DNA of 64,000 bases from Kalaharituber pfeilii (lineage: Eukaryota > Ascomycota > Pezizomycetes > Pezizales > Pezizaceae): the NCBI GenBank assembly GCA_015179045.1, contig WHUZ01000026.1, positions 434,001 through 498,000 on the forward strand. Direction: 5' to 3'. The notes under the pieces are model-generated. The model was not told the DNA's origin. It ran no database searches and saw nothing but the letters and a program-made list of their open reading frames with translations. The translations under genes and the position numbers were made by a program. Shown here in pieces: positions 43,524 to 54,300 of the stretch (positions are counted from its first letter, which is position 1; each line of letters starts with the position of its first letter).

Positions 43524-43830
43524 AAAATAAACAAATCATCTCTCCATTACAACCAACACACATGATGCCATTCCAAAAAAAAAAAATAAAAATAAAAAAT
43601 AAATACAAAAATATTGCTGATTGGAAAAACAGGGTAGGTATCCTTGACAGACAACAGGGGATTCTTGATGGTTCTACGAATTTTCTATTCTCAGCCGTTA
43701 TTGCTGTTGGCATTGTTGTTGTTGCCCTGGGTTAAACTCCATTTCTACATACCTGATATCTTGTACACCTTGCATTCGCACACTCTGATGAATTATGGAC
43801 TTGATATCTAGGTATACACATACTATCAAA

Positions 43831-45333
43831 TCATGTATGAGCCTTTGTTTTATATCCTATCTTCAATACCATACCTCCAATTACTAACCCGCCCTTCCTT
43901 TTGTCAATAAATTCTTGCACAAGCTTTCCGATATTAGGTTGCTCATAATTGATACAAAAAAGTTGATGTGTCCCAACCTGTTTCCGATTCATGATACTCT
44001 CAAGAACATATATATGTATGTTAATCATATATATTGCATCATTTCGAATTATGAGTTGCATCCAATCGGCGACCCAATCTAGGTAACCTTACAAAATTAG
44101 AAAAACATACATATGTAAATGGGGATGCTTCACTTATAGTTCTTCTCCAAGATCCATACTAATGAGATTTCCTAAGTTTTTGCTTTATGATTGTCCTGTT
44201 TTTGTGTTAAGCTTTTTATATACGGTAATACTGCAGTAATACCAATGCCAGTTGCAAAAAACACAACTGTTCCGAATTTTGTAAGATCATACCCCCACCC
44301 ATATGGACCCTGTATGTATGCGTTAATATTCTGATACTGTAGGAGTGAAAGTTTCCTAGTAAATCCCTTCCGTAGCTGTATCAAAACCGATATTGTCTGG
44401 TTGTTCTCATCCTACCAAGTGACTGTGAATAGATGCCATTGAAGAAAACTGAAACTATTCAAACTTAGAAGATTTAAATATATATATTGACCAGGCCTGA
44501 ACTCCCATAGTACCAGAACTTGAAGCGTAATTCTAATAGCATCTGTCATAAATATAACTGTAGCTTACCGTCTTCCAAAACCTCAATTGTAGTAAAGCAG
44601 TGGACCAAGTCTCACCACAATAGCCATTGTCCATGCTGCTGTTATACAGATCGGTAATACTCTGAAATATATATGTAGCCAAAACATAATGATTAAAAGT
44701 ATTGCAGCAGCTGAGTAGATTTTCATATTGAACTCATAAATATGCTTTCGAGTGAAGGCAGATAAACTAGCGATTGCCATTGCTCCTATCATCTTGTCCG
44801 CTAGTAAGTACCTGACAGGTGTACAGACTAGGATACTTACTACATAACTCGTCACATTATCCATATCAATTGCCGTTCCTAATCCCGAATTCACTAATTA
44901 ATATTGTACTATGCACAATTGTCTGAATGAGACTCATTGAAGTTGTCCAAAAATGGACCATATGATGAGTTTTCTGTAATAAACAGTAAAAGTTTGTCAC
45001 AGCACTGATCGTTCCCCCAGCATAAGTTGGCATCAAATTCAATAGGCTCATATAACCAGCTCGAGCGCTCAACTGCAATAAAGTTGTATAGCTAAAAAAT
45101 AGATAAAATATGTTTCCTACAATATAACTCAAACAGCACAGTAAATGGACTGGGCTCGTTAAGTATATTTATCGGAAGCTTGGATAAAGGCGGCTATATA
45201 ATACATATCTAAGAAACGGCGTTGTTGCATATTTGTAGGCCCTCTTCATGCAGAAAATGAGAAAGTGATAAATTAGCGTGAGCGCCCCAATGCTAGCTAA
45301 AGCAATGCCGTAGCCTAATATTTGGGTATCCAT
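43831..45333 (-). pseudogene. Ferric reductase / NOX-like transmembrane gene, probably decayed
   Basis: Fungal FRE-type ferric reductases pass electrons from NADPH via FAD and two haems to extracellular iron. Seen in order on the minus strand: start MDTQILGYGIALASIG (45333), transmembrane region (SARAGYMSLLNLMP, LQKTHHMVHFWTTSMSLIQT with the His that would bind haem), then, after an intron-like GTAAGT...GTCAG, RKHIYEFNMKIYSAAA and WLHIYF. Then come the NAD-binding part IQGPYGWGYDLTKFGT and VVFFATGIGITAVLPYIKS, and the C-terminal NYEQPNIGKLVQEF. The FAD-binding HPF-type motif was not found, and stops lie between pieces. Some gaps may be introns, but more than one frame break seems real. Confidence 0.65.
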
Positions 45334-45636
45334 TTTCCATTGAGGTTTGAGTGGAATTCGGCAGAGACTAGCTCTGAATTTATTATCGGTCAGGGCTCCA
45401 TTTTTTCCCTCCCTAAGTCTGGTTCCAGCTCCCTCTGCAAAAACTAACCAAAAACAGAAATTCACACTGGGTATATAAATATAAACCAAAAATAGCAATT
45501 CACACTAGATGTATGAATATAAACCAAAAATAGCAATTCACACTGGGTGTATTAACCAAAGATAGCAATTCATACTGGGTGTATAAATATAAACAATTTC
45601 TCTAAGTATACTATCTTTATCTCAACCAATTCAACG

Positions 45637-46527
45637 ATGAGCATCACGAATACTACCAGTGCCTCCAAAAACAATAATACTAAATTCCAGAAACGGCGGA
45701 ATAACTTTACCAAATTAACCGTGCTCAACAAGAGCACTGCCAATACCACCAAAAGTACCAGCACCCCTAAAAACAATAATGCCAAATTCCAGAAGCAGTG
45801 GAATATAGTGTTTGCATCTGTCATCCATTTATAGTGTTTGCATCAGTTACAAGTACTTGTTAGTTTAACTTGTCAGTAGTTCGGTACAAGTCGGGCTTTC
45901 TTACAAAAAAAAAACCGACTTGGCCAACAAGTTGGTTTTTTCCATAATAAAAAACTTGTACCGACAAGTTAAAACAGATACAAGTTGAAAATTTTATGTT
46001 TTACCATACAAATAATCCCTGTCCAAGTCGGTTTTTGGCTCTATTTTCAACTTGTCGGACAAGTTTTACTCAAAAAAAAAAAACTGACTTGTTGGAGCAA
46101 GTCGGTGTCAGTCTAAAGTGAAAACTTGTACCGAAAAACCGACTTGTACCGACTTGGACCGATGCAAACACTAGCGGAATAGTCTATTGAAAAAGGCTTA
46201 TGAGTTGCATGAACTCTGTGATACAGATGTTGCAGTCATTATCTAGAGATGGGATCATTATTATACATTCTGATCTCATGATTCGCTATCATGGCCTCCA
46301 CCTATCCAAGAGATTGTATGTGAAGCTTTTTGTAACCCTTTTTGATATTTAATTATAATCGGAATACTAATCGATTGTAGGTACAATTGTCGCTACAAGC
46401 GACATTCCCTTGTGATTTTAAACGAGCAGACAATGACAGCACAAAGAAATACAATCAATTAAAAAAGCTTGCAATCCTTACTCGCACAAAAGCTTTAGTT
46501 CCTCCTGAATATATAGGACACAAGTAA
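45637..46527 (+). pseudogene. MADS-box-like transcription factor gene split by a MITE
   Basis: MADS domains bind CArG-type DNA. The frame starts MSITNTTSASKNNNTKFQKR and repeats KNNNAKFQKQW before a MITE (45806-46173). Directly after it the frame resumes as SLLKKAYELHELCDTDVAVI, a clear MADS-domain core (compare the family pattern KKAYELxxLCDxxVAxI). Then a frameshift of 2 bases, and SRDGIIIIHSDLM in the next frame. A likely intron (about 46320-46380) is followed by VQLSLQATFPCDFKR, ending PEYIGHK at 46527. The doubled KNNN(T/A)KFQK unit suggests an internal duplication at the N-terminus. Both the MITE and the frameshift disable it. Confidence 0.7.
45806..46173. mobile_element. hAT-type MITE, family B, copy 3, with duplicated left end
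   Basis: Same ends as the other copies. Flanks AGTGGAATA and AGCGGAATA agree in 8 of 9. At the left the terminus occurs twice: TAGTGTTTGCATCTG, then TCATCCATTTA, then TAGTGTTTGCATC again. The string TCATCCATTTA is exactly what flanks copy 1 at 35094-35104, so this copy seems to carry a piece of copy 1's flank. Confidence 0.85.
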
Positions 46528-46689
46528 CGAAAGCCCAACAATAGGAATATAGGATACAAATTATGCAAATGACCAGTCGTACTTAGAGGTGATGAGAGTG
46601 GTATACACCAATGGGCTGAGATTCTGGTTATCAGTTGCAAGCTTTAGGAAGGAATGCTATAGACTTTTAATCATCTTGTTTTTTCAATA

Positions 46690-47307
46690 GATATTATAAT
46701 CTCCTTCATACCTTAGCAATAGTTTCCAGGTCGGCAAAACATGTGGCACTGACAAAGTTGTTTATTTTGCTGGACCATCCTGTTGGATTAGAAAGCTTTA
46801 ATTCTTCAATATCTGGAACACGCTCTATTATTTGTATTGCAACTCGTCCAATGTATTCAGCACCTTGTTAATTGCCCGGTTTGAAGGATGTACAGTTTGC
46901 TAATTGATCAGCAAAAATATTATGTCACGTTGATGGGATCGTAACTTACTAATTTTTATCTCACTCTTCCTATTCACTAATACTGCACAAACCGATAGTG
47001 ACTGAGGGGTCATGTCAATAGATGCAAGAAATCATAACCCACTGATTACCTGGAATAATTTTAGTTCATTTTCAATGATATGAAGATGGTAGCAAATACT
47101 TACCTGTAACAAGATATTTGTAATTTCATTCTCATTTAGTGCCTGACAGGCTAGGATCTGAGAGACTGAAACGTCCATAAACTCGAAAGCAATATAAATA
47201 TTCTTATTGAATGACAGGACTTCCTGGCATGCGACAATATTTTTGTGCTGGTATGCGCTTAGCTTCAGGATGTTTTCATAGTCTTTATCCAAGACCTCAG
47301 TGACCAT
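46690..47307 (-). pseudogene. Protein-kinase-like fragment
   Basis: From MVTEVLDKDYENILKLSAYQ through HKNIVACQEVLSFNKNIYIA, EFMDVSVSQIL and NEITNILLQ, matching the alpha-C/beta4-5/alpha-D region of Ser/Thr kinases. A GTAAGT...CCAG intron follows, then VISGL and a TGA where relatives have a residue before FLAS. A C-terminal part (RVAIQIIERVPDIEELKLS, PTGWSSKINNFVSATC) is recognisable to about 46710. No HRD or DFG motif is visible, so it was a pseudokinase or has lost that part. Confidence 0.55.
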
Positions 47308-47928
47308 AGAAATTCTCTGGTATTTGGGGTGATATGCTAATATTATAAGGCCGAATCCTTGGTCAATGCGTAATAACTTCCAATAGCTAAGTCAAAGATC
47401 TTCGTATTGAATATTGACTGATATAGTAGATTCCTGTTTCCTTTTCTTATTAGGAACTGCATGTGGTAAAAGATCCCGGCTTGATGGCCAAAGTGTCAAT
47501 CACTTATTGGATTGCATGATTGGAGCTGTTTGCTATCATGTTAATTACCAGTAGACTCTCTTTTATATCTGACTGTGGTACCCTTAACGGACTAGGGAGC
47601 CGAAAACGTATGCGTATTTGTCATTCATTCACAAATCGATCCTATCTTTATCACAGAATGAGGGTGCAACTTAAAAATTTTTAATGTAACTTGGTTTCAC
47701 CTAACTACCTTCATAAACTAAAGTACAGATAGTAGCAGAAAACTGAAATACAGCAAGAATAGTAGTCAGGAGTAACAAACGCCGCCTGAACATAAGTGGT
47801 GAATTATAGAATAGTCGCTAGTCGCTAGGTTGCTCTCTTCGGCATTTTCTGGGTGGATGAGAAATGAATATATTAAGATAGCGCATTCCTTCTGTCGAAG
47901 AGGACTTAATACATAATAAGAGTGCATA

Positions 47929-48162
47929 CTAGTTCATATTAGAAGTTAGATATACTTGATAGATATGAACACCTACAGTTGGACTAGGCAGAACGCGTAG
48001 GTTATACTGTCGGTTACTCAGAATGTGTCTGAGTTCATCATTATCGAGATGTCCGAGGTTGTTGTCACCTTGGGGTAAGGCACATCGCAATAGAGCAGCG
48101 ATGTTGACCTCGGGGGCTTCTCTGACGAGAATTTCTTGGAGGCATTTTGCTAAAGTTTTCAT
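47929..48162 (-). CDS. Small hypothetical protein
   Basis: 77 codons, start MKTLAKCLQEILVREAPEVN, including GHLDNDELRHILSNRQYN. The composition looks coding, but there is no recognised domain and a 73-codon frame overlaps on the other strand. Confidence 0.35.
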   Translation of the reverse strand: MKTLAKCLQEILVREAPEVNIAALLRCALPQGDNNLGHLDNDELRHILSNRQYNLRVLPSPTVGVHIYQVYLTSNMN

Positions 48163-48453
48163 TTTGCATGAATCACATACGAGAATACTGAGAATAGTAA
48201 AGGATGGGAAAATATCTGTATTAATAACTGTGTATCCAGTGTGAATCTTGGTATCCAGTGTGAAGGTCAGACATTAGAATGACAGTCCACATATGGAACC
48301 GATGCAAGGTATTAGAGATGGTCACGAAATAGCAAAAGCTGTGAAGAGATATGAAAAAAATATATATATTTATGATTCGAAAGAAGTCACTTGTTTCCAT
48401 TTCTTTCTTAGCTAGAACGAGAAAATAACTTCATGAACAAGTCCTACTGTATT

Positions 48454-49461
48454 CTATTCTACATCCATATCTCCAGTCCACTTGCTTGATGAATGTTACG
48501 GCTAAGGTAAGACTTACGGGATACCGCCGCGAGAAGCACCGCCAGTTCCGTATAAGCCGTGTGCTGAACATGTAGCTGATCACTACTAGGCAACGCATGG
48601 AACACTTTGGGCCCGAGAAACGGCGGTCGCGTACAGAAGTGTGTGTCAAGCAATAAGTCATACAGACTAGCAACTGCACATGGTTTACAAAGTAATATGC
48701 GTACATGCATTAGTCGCTACTGACTTTCCTAATGCATGTTTCTACTACGTCTCCTTATCTACGTGTCTTATCTATATTCATCATGTCATTGTCATATCAT
48801 GTTGATAGCCCGGAAGTCTATATAAACGGGCCGAATAGATAGCTAGAAGAAATCAAGACACTAGCGGTGTTCTAAGTTGAACTCTCACTTCATGCTCTCG
48901 CATAACCTTTTGCCGTCCGCTTCGCTGCCTTCGTGAATCCCGGAGTCGCCCCAGTGCCACTCTTGCGAGCCCAGCGACGCCTACGCTAACAATGAACATA
49001 TATCATCATCATCAGCAGCAGCAGCAGCAAAGCGCGACTGTGTTTGCATTACGTTTGCTGAAGCTGAGGTTGTGGCTTGCTGCTGCTGGTCCATTTGCTG
49101 GTGTTGCTGGCATTGCAGCTTTTGCGGCTGTTGTTGCTGCTGTTGTTGTGGTTGTTGTTGCACTTTTATCGTTTGAAGCAGTTGTTGAATTCCGTCTTGT
49201 TGTGACTGTTGCTGCGGTTGTTGTTGCGGTTGTATCGTTTGAAGCAGTTGTTGAATTCCGTCTGGCTCCATACTTTGAAGCAGTTGTTGAAGTTGTTGAA
49301 ATTGTGTGTTTGGCTGCAGTTGCACCACTTCCTGTTGCTGTAGTTGCTGAGTTGCCGAAGGGTGAAGTGGTATTTTACTCATATCGACGGCAGCATCCTC
49401 ATCCTGGTCCATTGGTTCCATTGGTTCCCGTTTGATTTGTGTCCCCTCCTGTTCCACTTTG
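48454..49461 (-). pseudogene. C-terminal part of a split host gene: Gln-rich protein
   Basis: Reads (K)VEQEGTQIKREPMEPMDQD, then long Gln-rich tracts with the unit DGIQQLLQTI used twice, then AAAADDDDICS. There the solo LTR interrupts. With it removed the frame runs on as SSKWTGDMDVE and stops at 48454. IKRE fits the sumoylation consensus. The 5' end stops exactly at the CTTTG duplication at 49457-49461. The N-terminal part of the same gene lies at 57922-58284, beyond an 8.46-kb insertion. Gln-rich regions are common in fungal transcription regulators; the function is unknown. Confidence 0.7.
48494..48991 (+). mobile_element. Solo LTR inserted in the split Gln-rich gene
   Basis: 498 bp, TGTTACGGCTAAGGTAAGAC ... 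GCCTACGCTAACA, with inverted ends TGTTA/TAACA. It has a perfect 5-bp duplication ATGAA at 48489-48493 and 48992-48996, and a TATA box TATATAAA at 48819-48826. The segment AAATCAAGACACTAG is shared with the LTR at 57246-57921, so they are one Gypsy-style family. It cuts the last 12 codons off the gene at 48454-49461. Confidence 0.9.
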
Positions 49462-49477
49462 TGTTACGGCTAAGGTG

Positions 49478-49605
49478 GAAACTTGCCTACCACTGTGGCA
49501 ACGGAATGTCTCCATCCAGTCCCTTTTCTGACTGGATGGAAGTAGGGATAAAAGGCGCTAGCCAGATATATATTTAAAGCATCCGCTAATCTACTAGTAC
49601 ATACA
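49478..49605 (+). repeat. Inverted repeat, left arm
   Basis: GGAATGTCTCCATCCAGTCC to CTACTAGTACATA, matching the reverse of 50518-50637 with few differences. Inside each arm CCATCCAGTC pairs with GACTGGATGG (10-bp stem, 8-base loop). Confidence 0.85.
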
Positions 49606-49657
49606 ACCCATGTTCACACCCATGTTCACATCGTTATCCACCACGCCACCAGACCAC

Positions 49658-50505
49658 CTAATCCAGTACTTGGGTATCTACTTCAGTATCCTCCTGAACT
49701 ATCCTACATGACTGCAGAACAATCACATCCTGAGTATGATTTTCAGCAATATTATCATGTTCTTGGATAGCTCGCCGTTTAGCTAACTCAACTTCAGCCA
49801 CTTCGGCACCAGTAGGCCCACGAGCAGTGCCTTTTGTCTTTGGGTTACGTGAGGTTGGGGTACCAGATGCTGTTCGAAACTGGGTCCGGAGGCTTGGTTC
49901 TGGAGAAGGTAAAATTGTAGTTGGGAAAGTGGGAGTTTTCCAACGAGTTTGCAATGCTTGAACAGTTTGTTGAAACTCTCGAACTTGATGTGCTGCTATA
50001 TGAGCAGGTTGTGCTGCAAAATGACTCTCGAGATTGTATGTTGTCTGAACAAAGTTGTATCGACCTTGAGGGTCAGGTAAGAGATTAGGTGTTAGAAGTG
50101 GAGTGGGTAATGAGGTCTGAGTATTGTCAAGAGTCATAGTCCAGTGTTGATATGGATCCCATGCCGATTTGTTGAGATGCCAACGAGGATGAATAAGTGA
50201 AAGTGGGATAGACTCCTCAAGAAGAAAAAATGTGCGCAGAAAGTGTTGACATGGGATAGCAAATTAGATAATAATCGAGCATGTAGTACAAGGAGTATTT
50301 CCCATATCTTTAGCAGAATCAGAGTTCTGGTAAGTAGGAGATGATGCTGCTTGCCATTTATATCGATGCAATACATAGTAACATGCCCCTGTAACTGTGA
50401 AAATGCTCCGATACCAGTACTGTCTAGATGAAGTGGCCAATGACGCTTAAGGCGACTGCGGTTCTCGGCTAATGAAGTATCATCGAAATATCCATGTATC
50501 CTTGT
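49658..50505 (-). pseudogene. Unrecognised ORF inside the inverted-repeat unit
   Basis: Minus-strand coding from about 50505: IHGYFDDTSLAENRSRLKRH, WPLHLDSTGIGAFSQLQGHV, MYCIDINGKQHHLL. A frameshift and one TAA follow, then EESIPLSLIHPRWHLNKSAW and an open frame of 159 codons to 49658 (MTLDNTQTSLPTPLLTPN, VREFQQTVQALQTRW, HTQDVIVLQSCRIV). No domain recognised with certainty. Its position between inverted arms suggests cargo or transposase of a small element. Confidence 0.5.
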
Positions 50506-50517
50506 ATTGTGGCGTTA

Positions 50518-50637
50518 TGTACTAGTAGATTAGCGGATGCTTTAGATATATATCTGGCTAGCGCCTTTTATCCCTACTTCCATCCAGTCAGAAAAGTGAC
50601 TGGATGGAGACATTCCGCTGTGGCAAGAGGCAAGGGT
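50518..50637 (-). repeat. Inverted repeat, right arm
   Basis: Reverse complement of 49478-49605 (shared GCGCCTTTTATCCCTACTTC). Beyond it the resemblance to the left end fades (CTTGCC... only), so the exact terminus is unclear. Confidence 0.85.
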
Positions 50638-50865
50638 TCCACTACTACTAGGTGAGGCCGTCAGTTGCCGTCCTGATTAGGCAACGTTCCCTAGGAATGG
50701 GGGCCCTATGCGAAGTCAAATAAATGTTCCGGAGGCGTGACTGGCAGAGTGATGGTAATACTATATGTGCTGGTGGAGGGGGGGTGCGGTAGAGAGGAGG
50801 GTGTGGTAGAGAGCGGTGCGCGGTAAAGGAGCGGGGTTTAAGCTTTTTTTTCTTTTTTAACTTCT

Positions 50866-51110
50866 TCGAACTGACCTGCGCCTTGGTCGAAGTGGAAAGC
50901 TGTGGTCTCCAGTGATGGAGGTAACCAAAAGCGCCATGGAGAGGTGTAGAATTGAGGGCCCCGGTTCAATTCTGAGCTGGGGAAGAGGGTTGTCCAGCAT
51001 CTCTCCGAGATGGACTGTAATGCTCCGGTTCCATCCTGCCATGGCCAAGTGCTACAAGCGGGGTTATGTGATTAAAAAAAAAAAAAAAAAAAAAAATGCT
51101 CCGGTTCCAG
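50866..51110 (+). repeat. tRNA-like dispersed repeat (SINE-like), copy 2
   Basis: Same 165-bp core as 34366-34531, with TGGTCGAAGTGGAAAGC in place of the A box and the better B box CCCCGGTTCAATTCTGAGC. Interrupted by the type 1 retroposon at 51034-51094. Confidence 0.6.
51034..51094 (+). mobile_element. Tiny poly(A) retroposon, tail type 1
   Basis: TCCTGCCATGGCCAAGTGCT, then ACAAGCGGGGTTATGTGATT and poly(A); exact 15-bp duplication AATGCTCCGGTTCCA at 51019-51033 and 51095-51109. Confidence 0.9.
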
Positions 51111-51199
51111 CAATGATCTCTTGGGAGTTAGAATTTACCGTAAAATCTCTTAGCAAGTCAGAAATTCTAATGATGAACAATTGGGAGCTGGAACCGGGG
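51100..51199. repeat. Nested palindrome next to the Helitron 3' side
   Basis: Outer arms CCGGTTCCAGC / GCTGGAACCGG, inner arms TTAGAATTT / AAATTCTAA, about 100 bp in all. May be a structural terminus of the neighbouring Helitron or of another element. Confidence 0.6.
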
Positions 51200-51301
51200 T
51201 AACTTGTTTTTATTTTTCACATATCTGTTTTTTTTCCTAGCATTTTGACATTGCTTCTTCAAGTTGCTCTCAAAATCTCAACTAATACATAATATATCTA
51301 T

Positions 51302-54300
51302 CTATACATGAACTGCTATATCTATTGAATCTAACCTCCTCTCCTCCGCTATTCTTGCTGTGGTATTTTTTAGTATAGCAATACTTGAAAGACGATTAAA
51401 TGGAACAGAACTTAAAAAGGCCAAATCCTGCAAACATTTGACTCGAGATAGTGCAACAAATGTTAAGCCCGACTGATTTTCTTTTAAACCTAACTCTACT
51501 ACCACTTTTGGCAATGTGAGTCCCTGAGACTTGTGAATAGTTAGGGCCCATGCCAAAACCAATGGAAATTGTTTTCTAGAACACGGATATCCATTATTCA
51601 AAGCGGCTAGTGAAAGGAGCTATTGGTATTACTCGTGGATATGACTCCATAAATGGTGGACCTGAATAGTGATCTAATTCTACCAATAAGCAGATAGGAA
51701 GTGCTTGACGAGATTCATCAACACTATTTAAGACCAAACCACGAATAGTTCCCATAGCTCCATTCACAATACCAGCTTGTACCCAGAGGTTTTTTGTTAC
51801 CATAACTCTAGCTCCAATAGCTAATAGTAACATAGGTGGTAAATCTCCAGCTGCTTCCGAGTTCAGTTTCTTTATTGTCGATATAATAGCTCGTGGTGCT
51901 GAATGTATGGCTAGTGCATGGTATACTGGACAGTGCATAGAAAGTAAGTATTTGGCATTCTATGCCTTTACCTCCTTTCTCGTACACATAAGAGCTACAG
52001 CTCTATTAAATGTATGCCTGTCCGCTTCACTCATAATATCTAAAACACGAGCCTGAATAAATTGTTGCCAGTCATGATGAGTCCATGCTCCATCTCTGGC
52101 TCGTAGAAGCATAGATCGAAAATGAATCTGATCCTCTCCTCTTTGACGCATTCTGGTTTGAAGACGAATAAAGGTCGTAAATTGACGATATAGAAAGTAA
52201 CCTCTATCTTGTAATAACAAGCTAGTAGGATTTTCCTTTCGTCTGGAATCTGGTTTAACGTACATCGGAAGATCTCCTACTGGAGGCAGCTGGGCAAAGT
52301 CTCCCATCAATATGATATGAACACCACCAAATATCACACCTTGACGGTCTGGGAATGCTATTCCAAGTCTTCAATCAATCCGAGCTAGAAAAGCCTGTCC
52401 AATCATTGACATTTCATCAATAATGATAATTTTCGTATGTTGACATTTATTTTGAAGAGTAGTTGCAGCAGCTGGTGTAATATTATCATCGTTACCTGTT
52501 AGACTCATTTGTAAGGTCCCATGGATAGTAGATCCATTAACATTATGAGCTGCACATCCAGTATATGCTAGAACAGGTACTACCTCTTCGATTAACCTTT
52601 CAGGTGGAAGAGTAAGTGAGATTGCATATTTTAAAGCATTAATAAAATAAGACTTTCCAGCTCCTGCTGTTCCAGCTACAATCATCAAAAGTTGAGAAGT
52701 AGTAGCATCATCCCGGTGGTTCCAATGGTTCATAATTTTGTCGAAGGCAATTCGCTGTTCTGTGTTGAGTGTTTGAGGTAATACCTCAGGAAGATTTATT
52801 GTAACTGGAGTAACCTGTTTTGTCTCCTGTATCCAGCTAGCACCATGTACCACATTTGTATATCCACCAAAGATATTGAGATCACAATTCCAATCATAGT
52901 TGATATCTTTAGCTCGGTAACCCAGATGACTGATAGCAATATCCAGTTGATCTTGTTGATCATTAGTGAGTATATTTTGACCGTGGGGACGTATGCCAGC
53001 TATATCCATCTAATCTTCTGTTTCTAATTCTTCCTCCTGTAGTTGATTGCCTTCCAGATCTGAGTCATGTCCATGATCCAAATTGGCAACACCATGATAG
53101 CCACTTATTAGAGTACGGACTGTAGCTGGTAGCAAAGGAAGGAAAAATTGTAATCGTGCACACCAGTCTATAGTATCAAGATTATCACTGGCTAAATCTT
53201 CCTCAATACCCGTTATATATGCTAGAGTCCTGAAAGGAATATATTTGAGTAATGTTACACGACAAAATAGAATATTTGTTGCATCCACTGGAGGGTCAGG
53301 AATTGTTCGAATAACTCGACTTTTTCGATTTCGATTTGATGTTGCTATCCATCTCTCATTACGATAAGTATATGATTGAAGCAAATCATGAAGGCAGATA
53401 TCTTCTAGCTCTGGGTCACGACCAATATATCTTTCTAAAATACCTTTTTTTATATCAGTACTTATATATCATTTTCAGGGTAAGAACTATTGGAAAATAC
53501 CTTGTCCTGATATTACCTCTGCCCCATCTTCTAAATTTTGTAAAGCTTCAGGCTCTATTCTTAGAGGAACCAGTGTTGTATTTGTAAGATTAAGAGTAAT
53601 CACTTTCCATGATGACTCTACTAAGCTTAACCCTTACAGAAGATGGCAAGCTTCTTGAGCAGAAAAGTCTCGTTCAATAACAAAAGAGTAAAGCATCTTC
53701 TTAAACAGAAGTTGAGCAGGAGACTCATCTGTACATTTCGTAGCTGCTGTTCTCATAATAGACTGAAGATTTGTAGAAGCTGTTTCTGCTTTAGTTGCAT
53801 ACTTTGCAATGTAGTCCAAGACCGCCTCAATACTGAGAATAGGCTGGAAGTCTGTATTCGCTCTCCAGGCTTGTAAGTATAATGGATTATACTTATTTGT
53901 ATCTATATCCTCCTCTGTTCTTTCTAAGTTCAAATACCACTTTCTATCTGCATTTTTACAGACTTCAGTTTTTGGATGTGGTGTAGCAGGAAAATGAAAA
54001 CGGCAGTGTAGTGTTGAGTTCTCTGCAGCCTGCCCTCTTTTTTTTCGCAAGCAATATGAACCACATATATGCTTTTGAACACGGTTTGATAAATAAGAAA
54101 GATCTAAAGCTAGGTCATTGGCTAAAGGAAGGTTGTGGCGGCACGGGTGTAGTGGTGCAGGATGTAAACCTTTAACAGGAGTATCTGCGCGAACTCGACT
54201 CTGATCCCAATAGGTCTCTAGTGTTAGACGATCATCTAAATCATTCAGAGAGATAGATGTGAGTGTTGGTGCTCCTTCAATCCATAGAAACCCATGTAAA

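Noticed and set aside
48992..49435. 147-codon plus-strand Val/Ala-rich ORF
   Set aside because: Antisense of the Gln-rich coding repeats (CAG read as CTG/TTG); the minus frame joins in frame with two other segments and is the real one.
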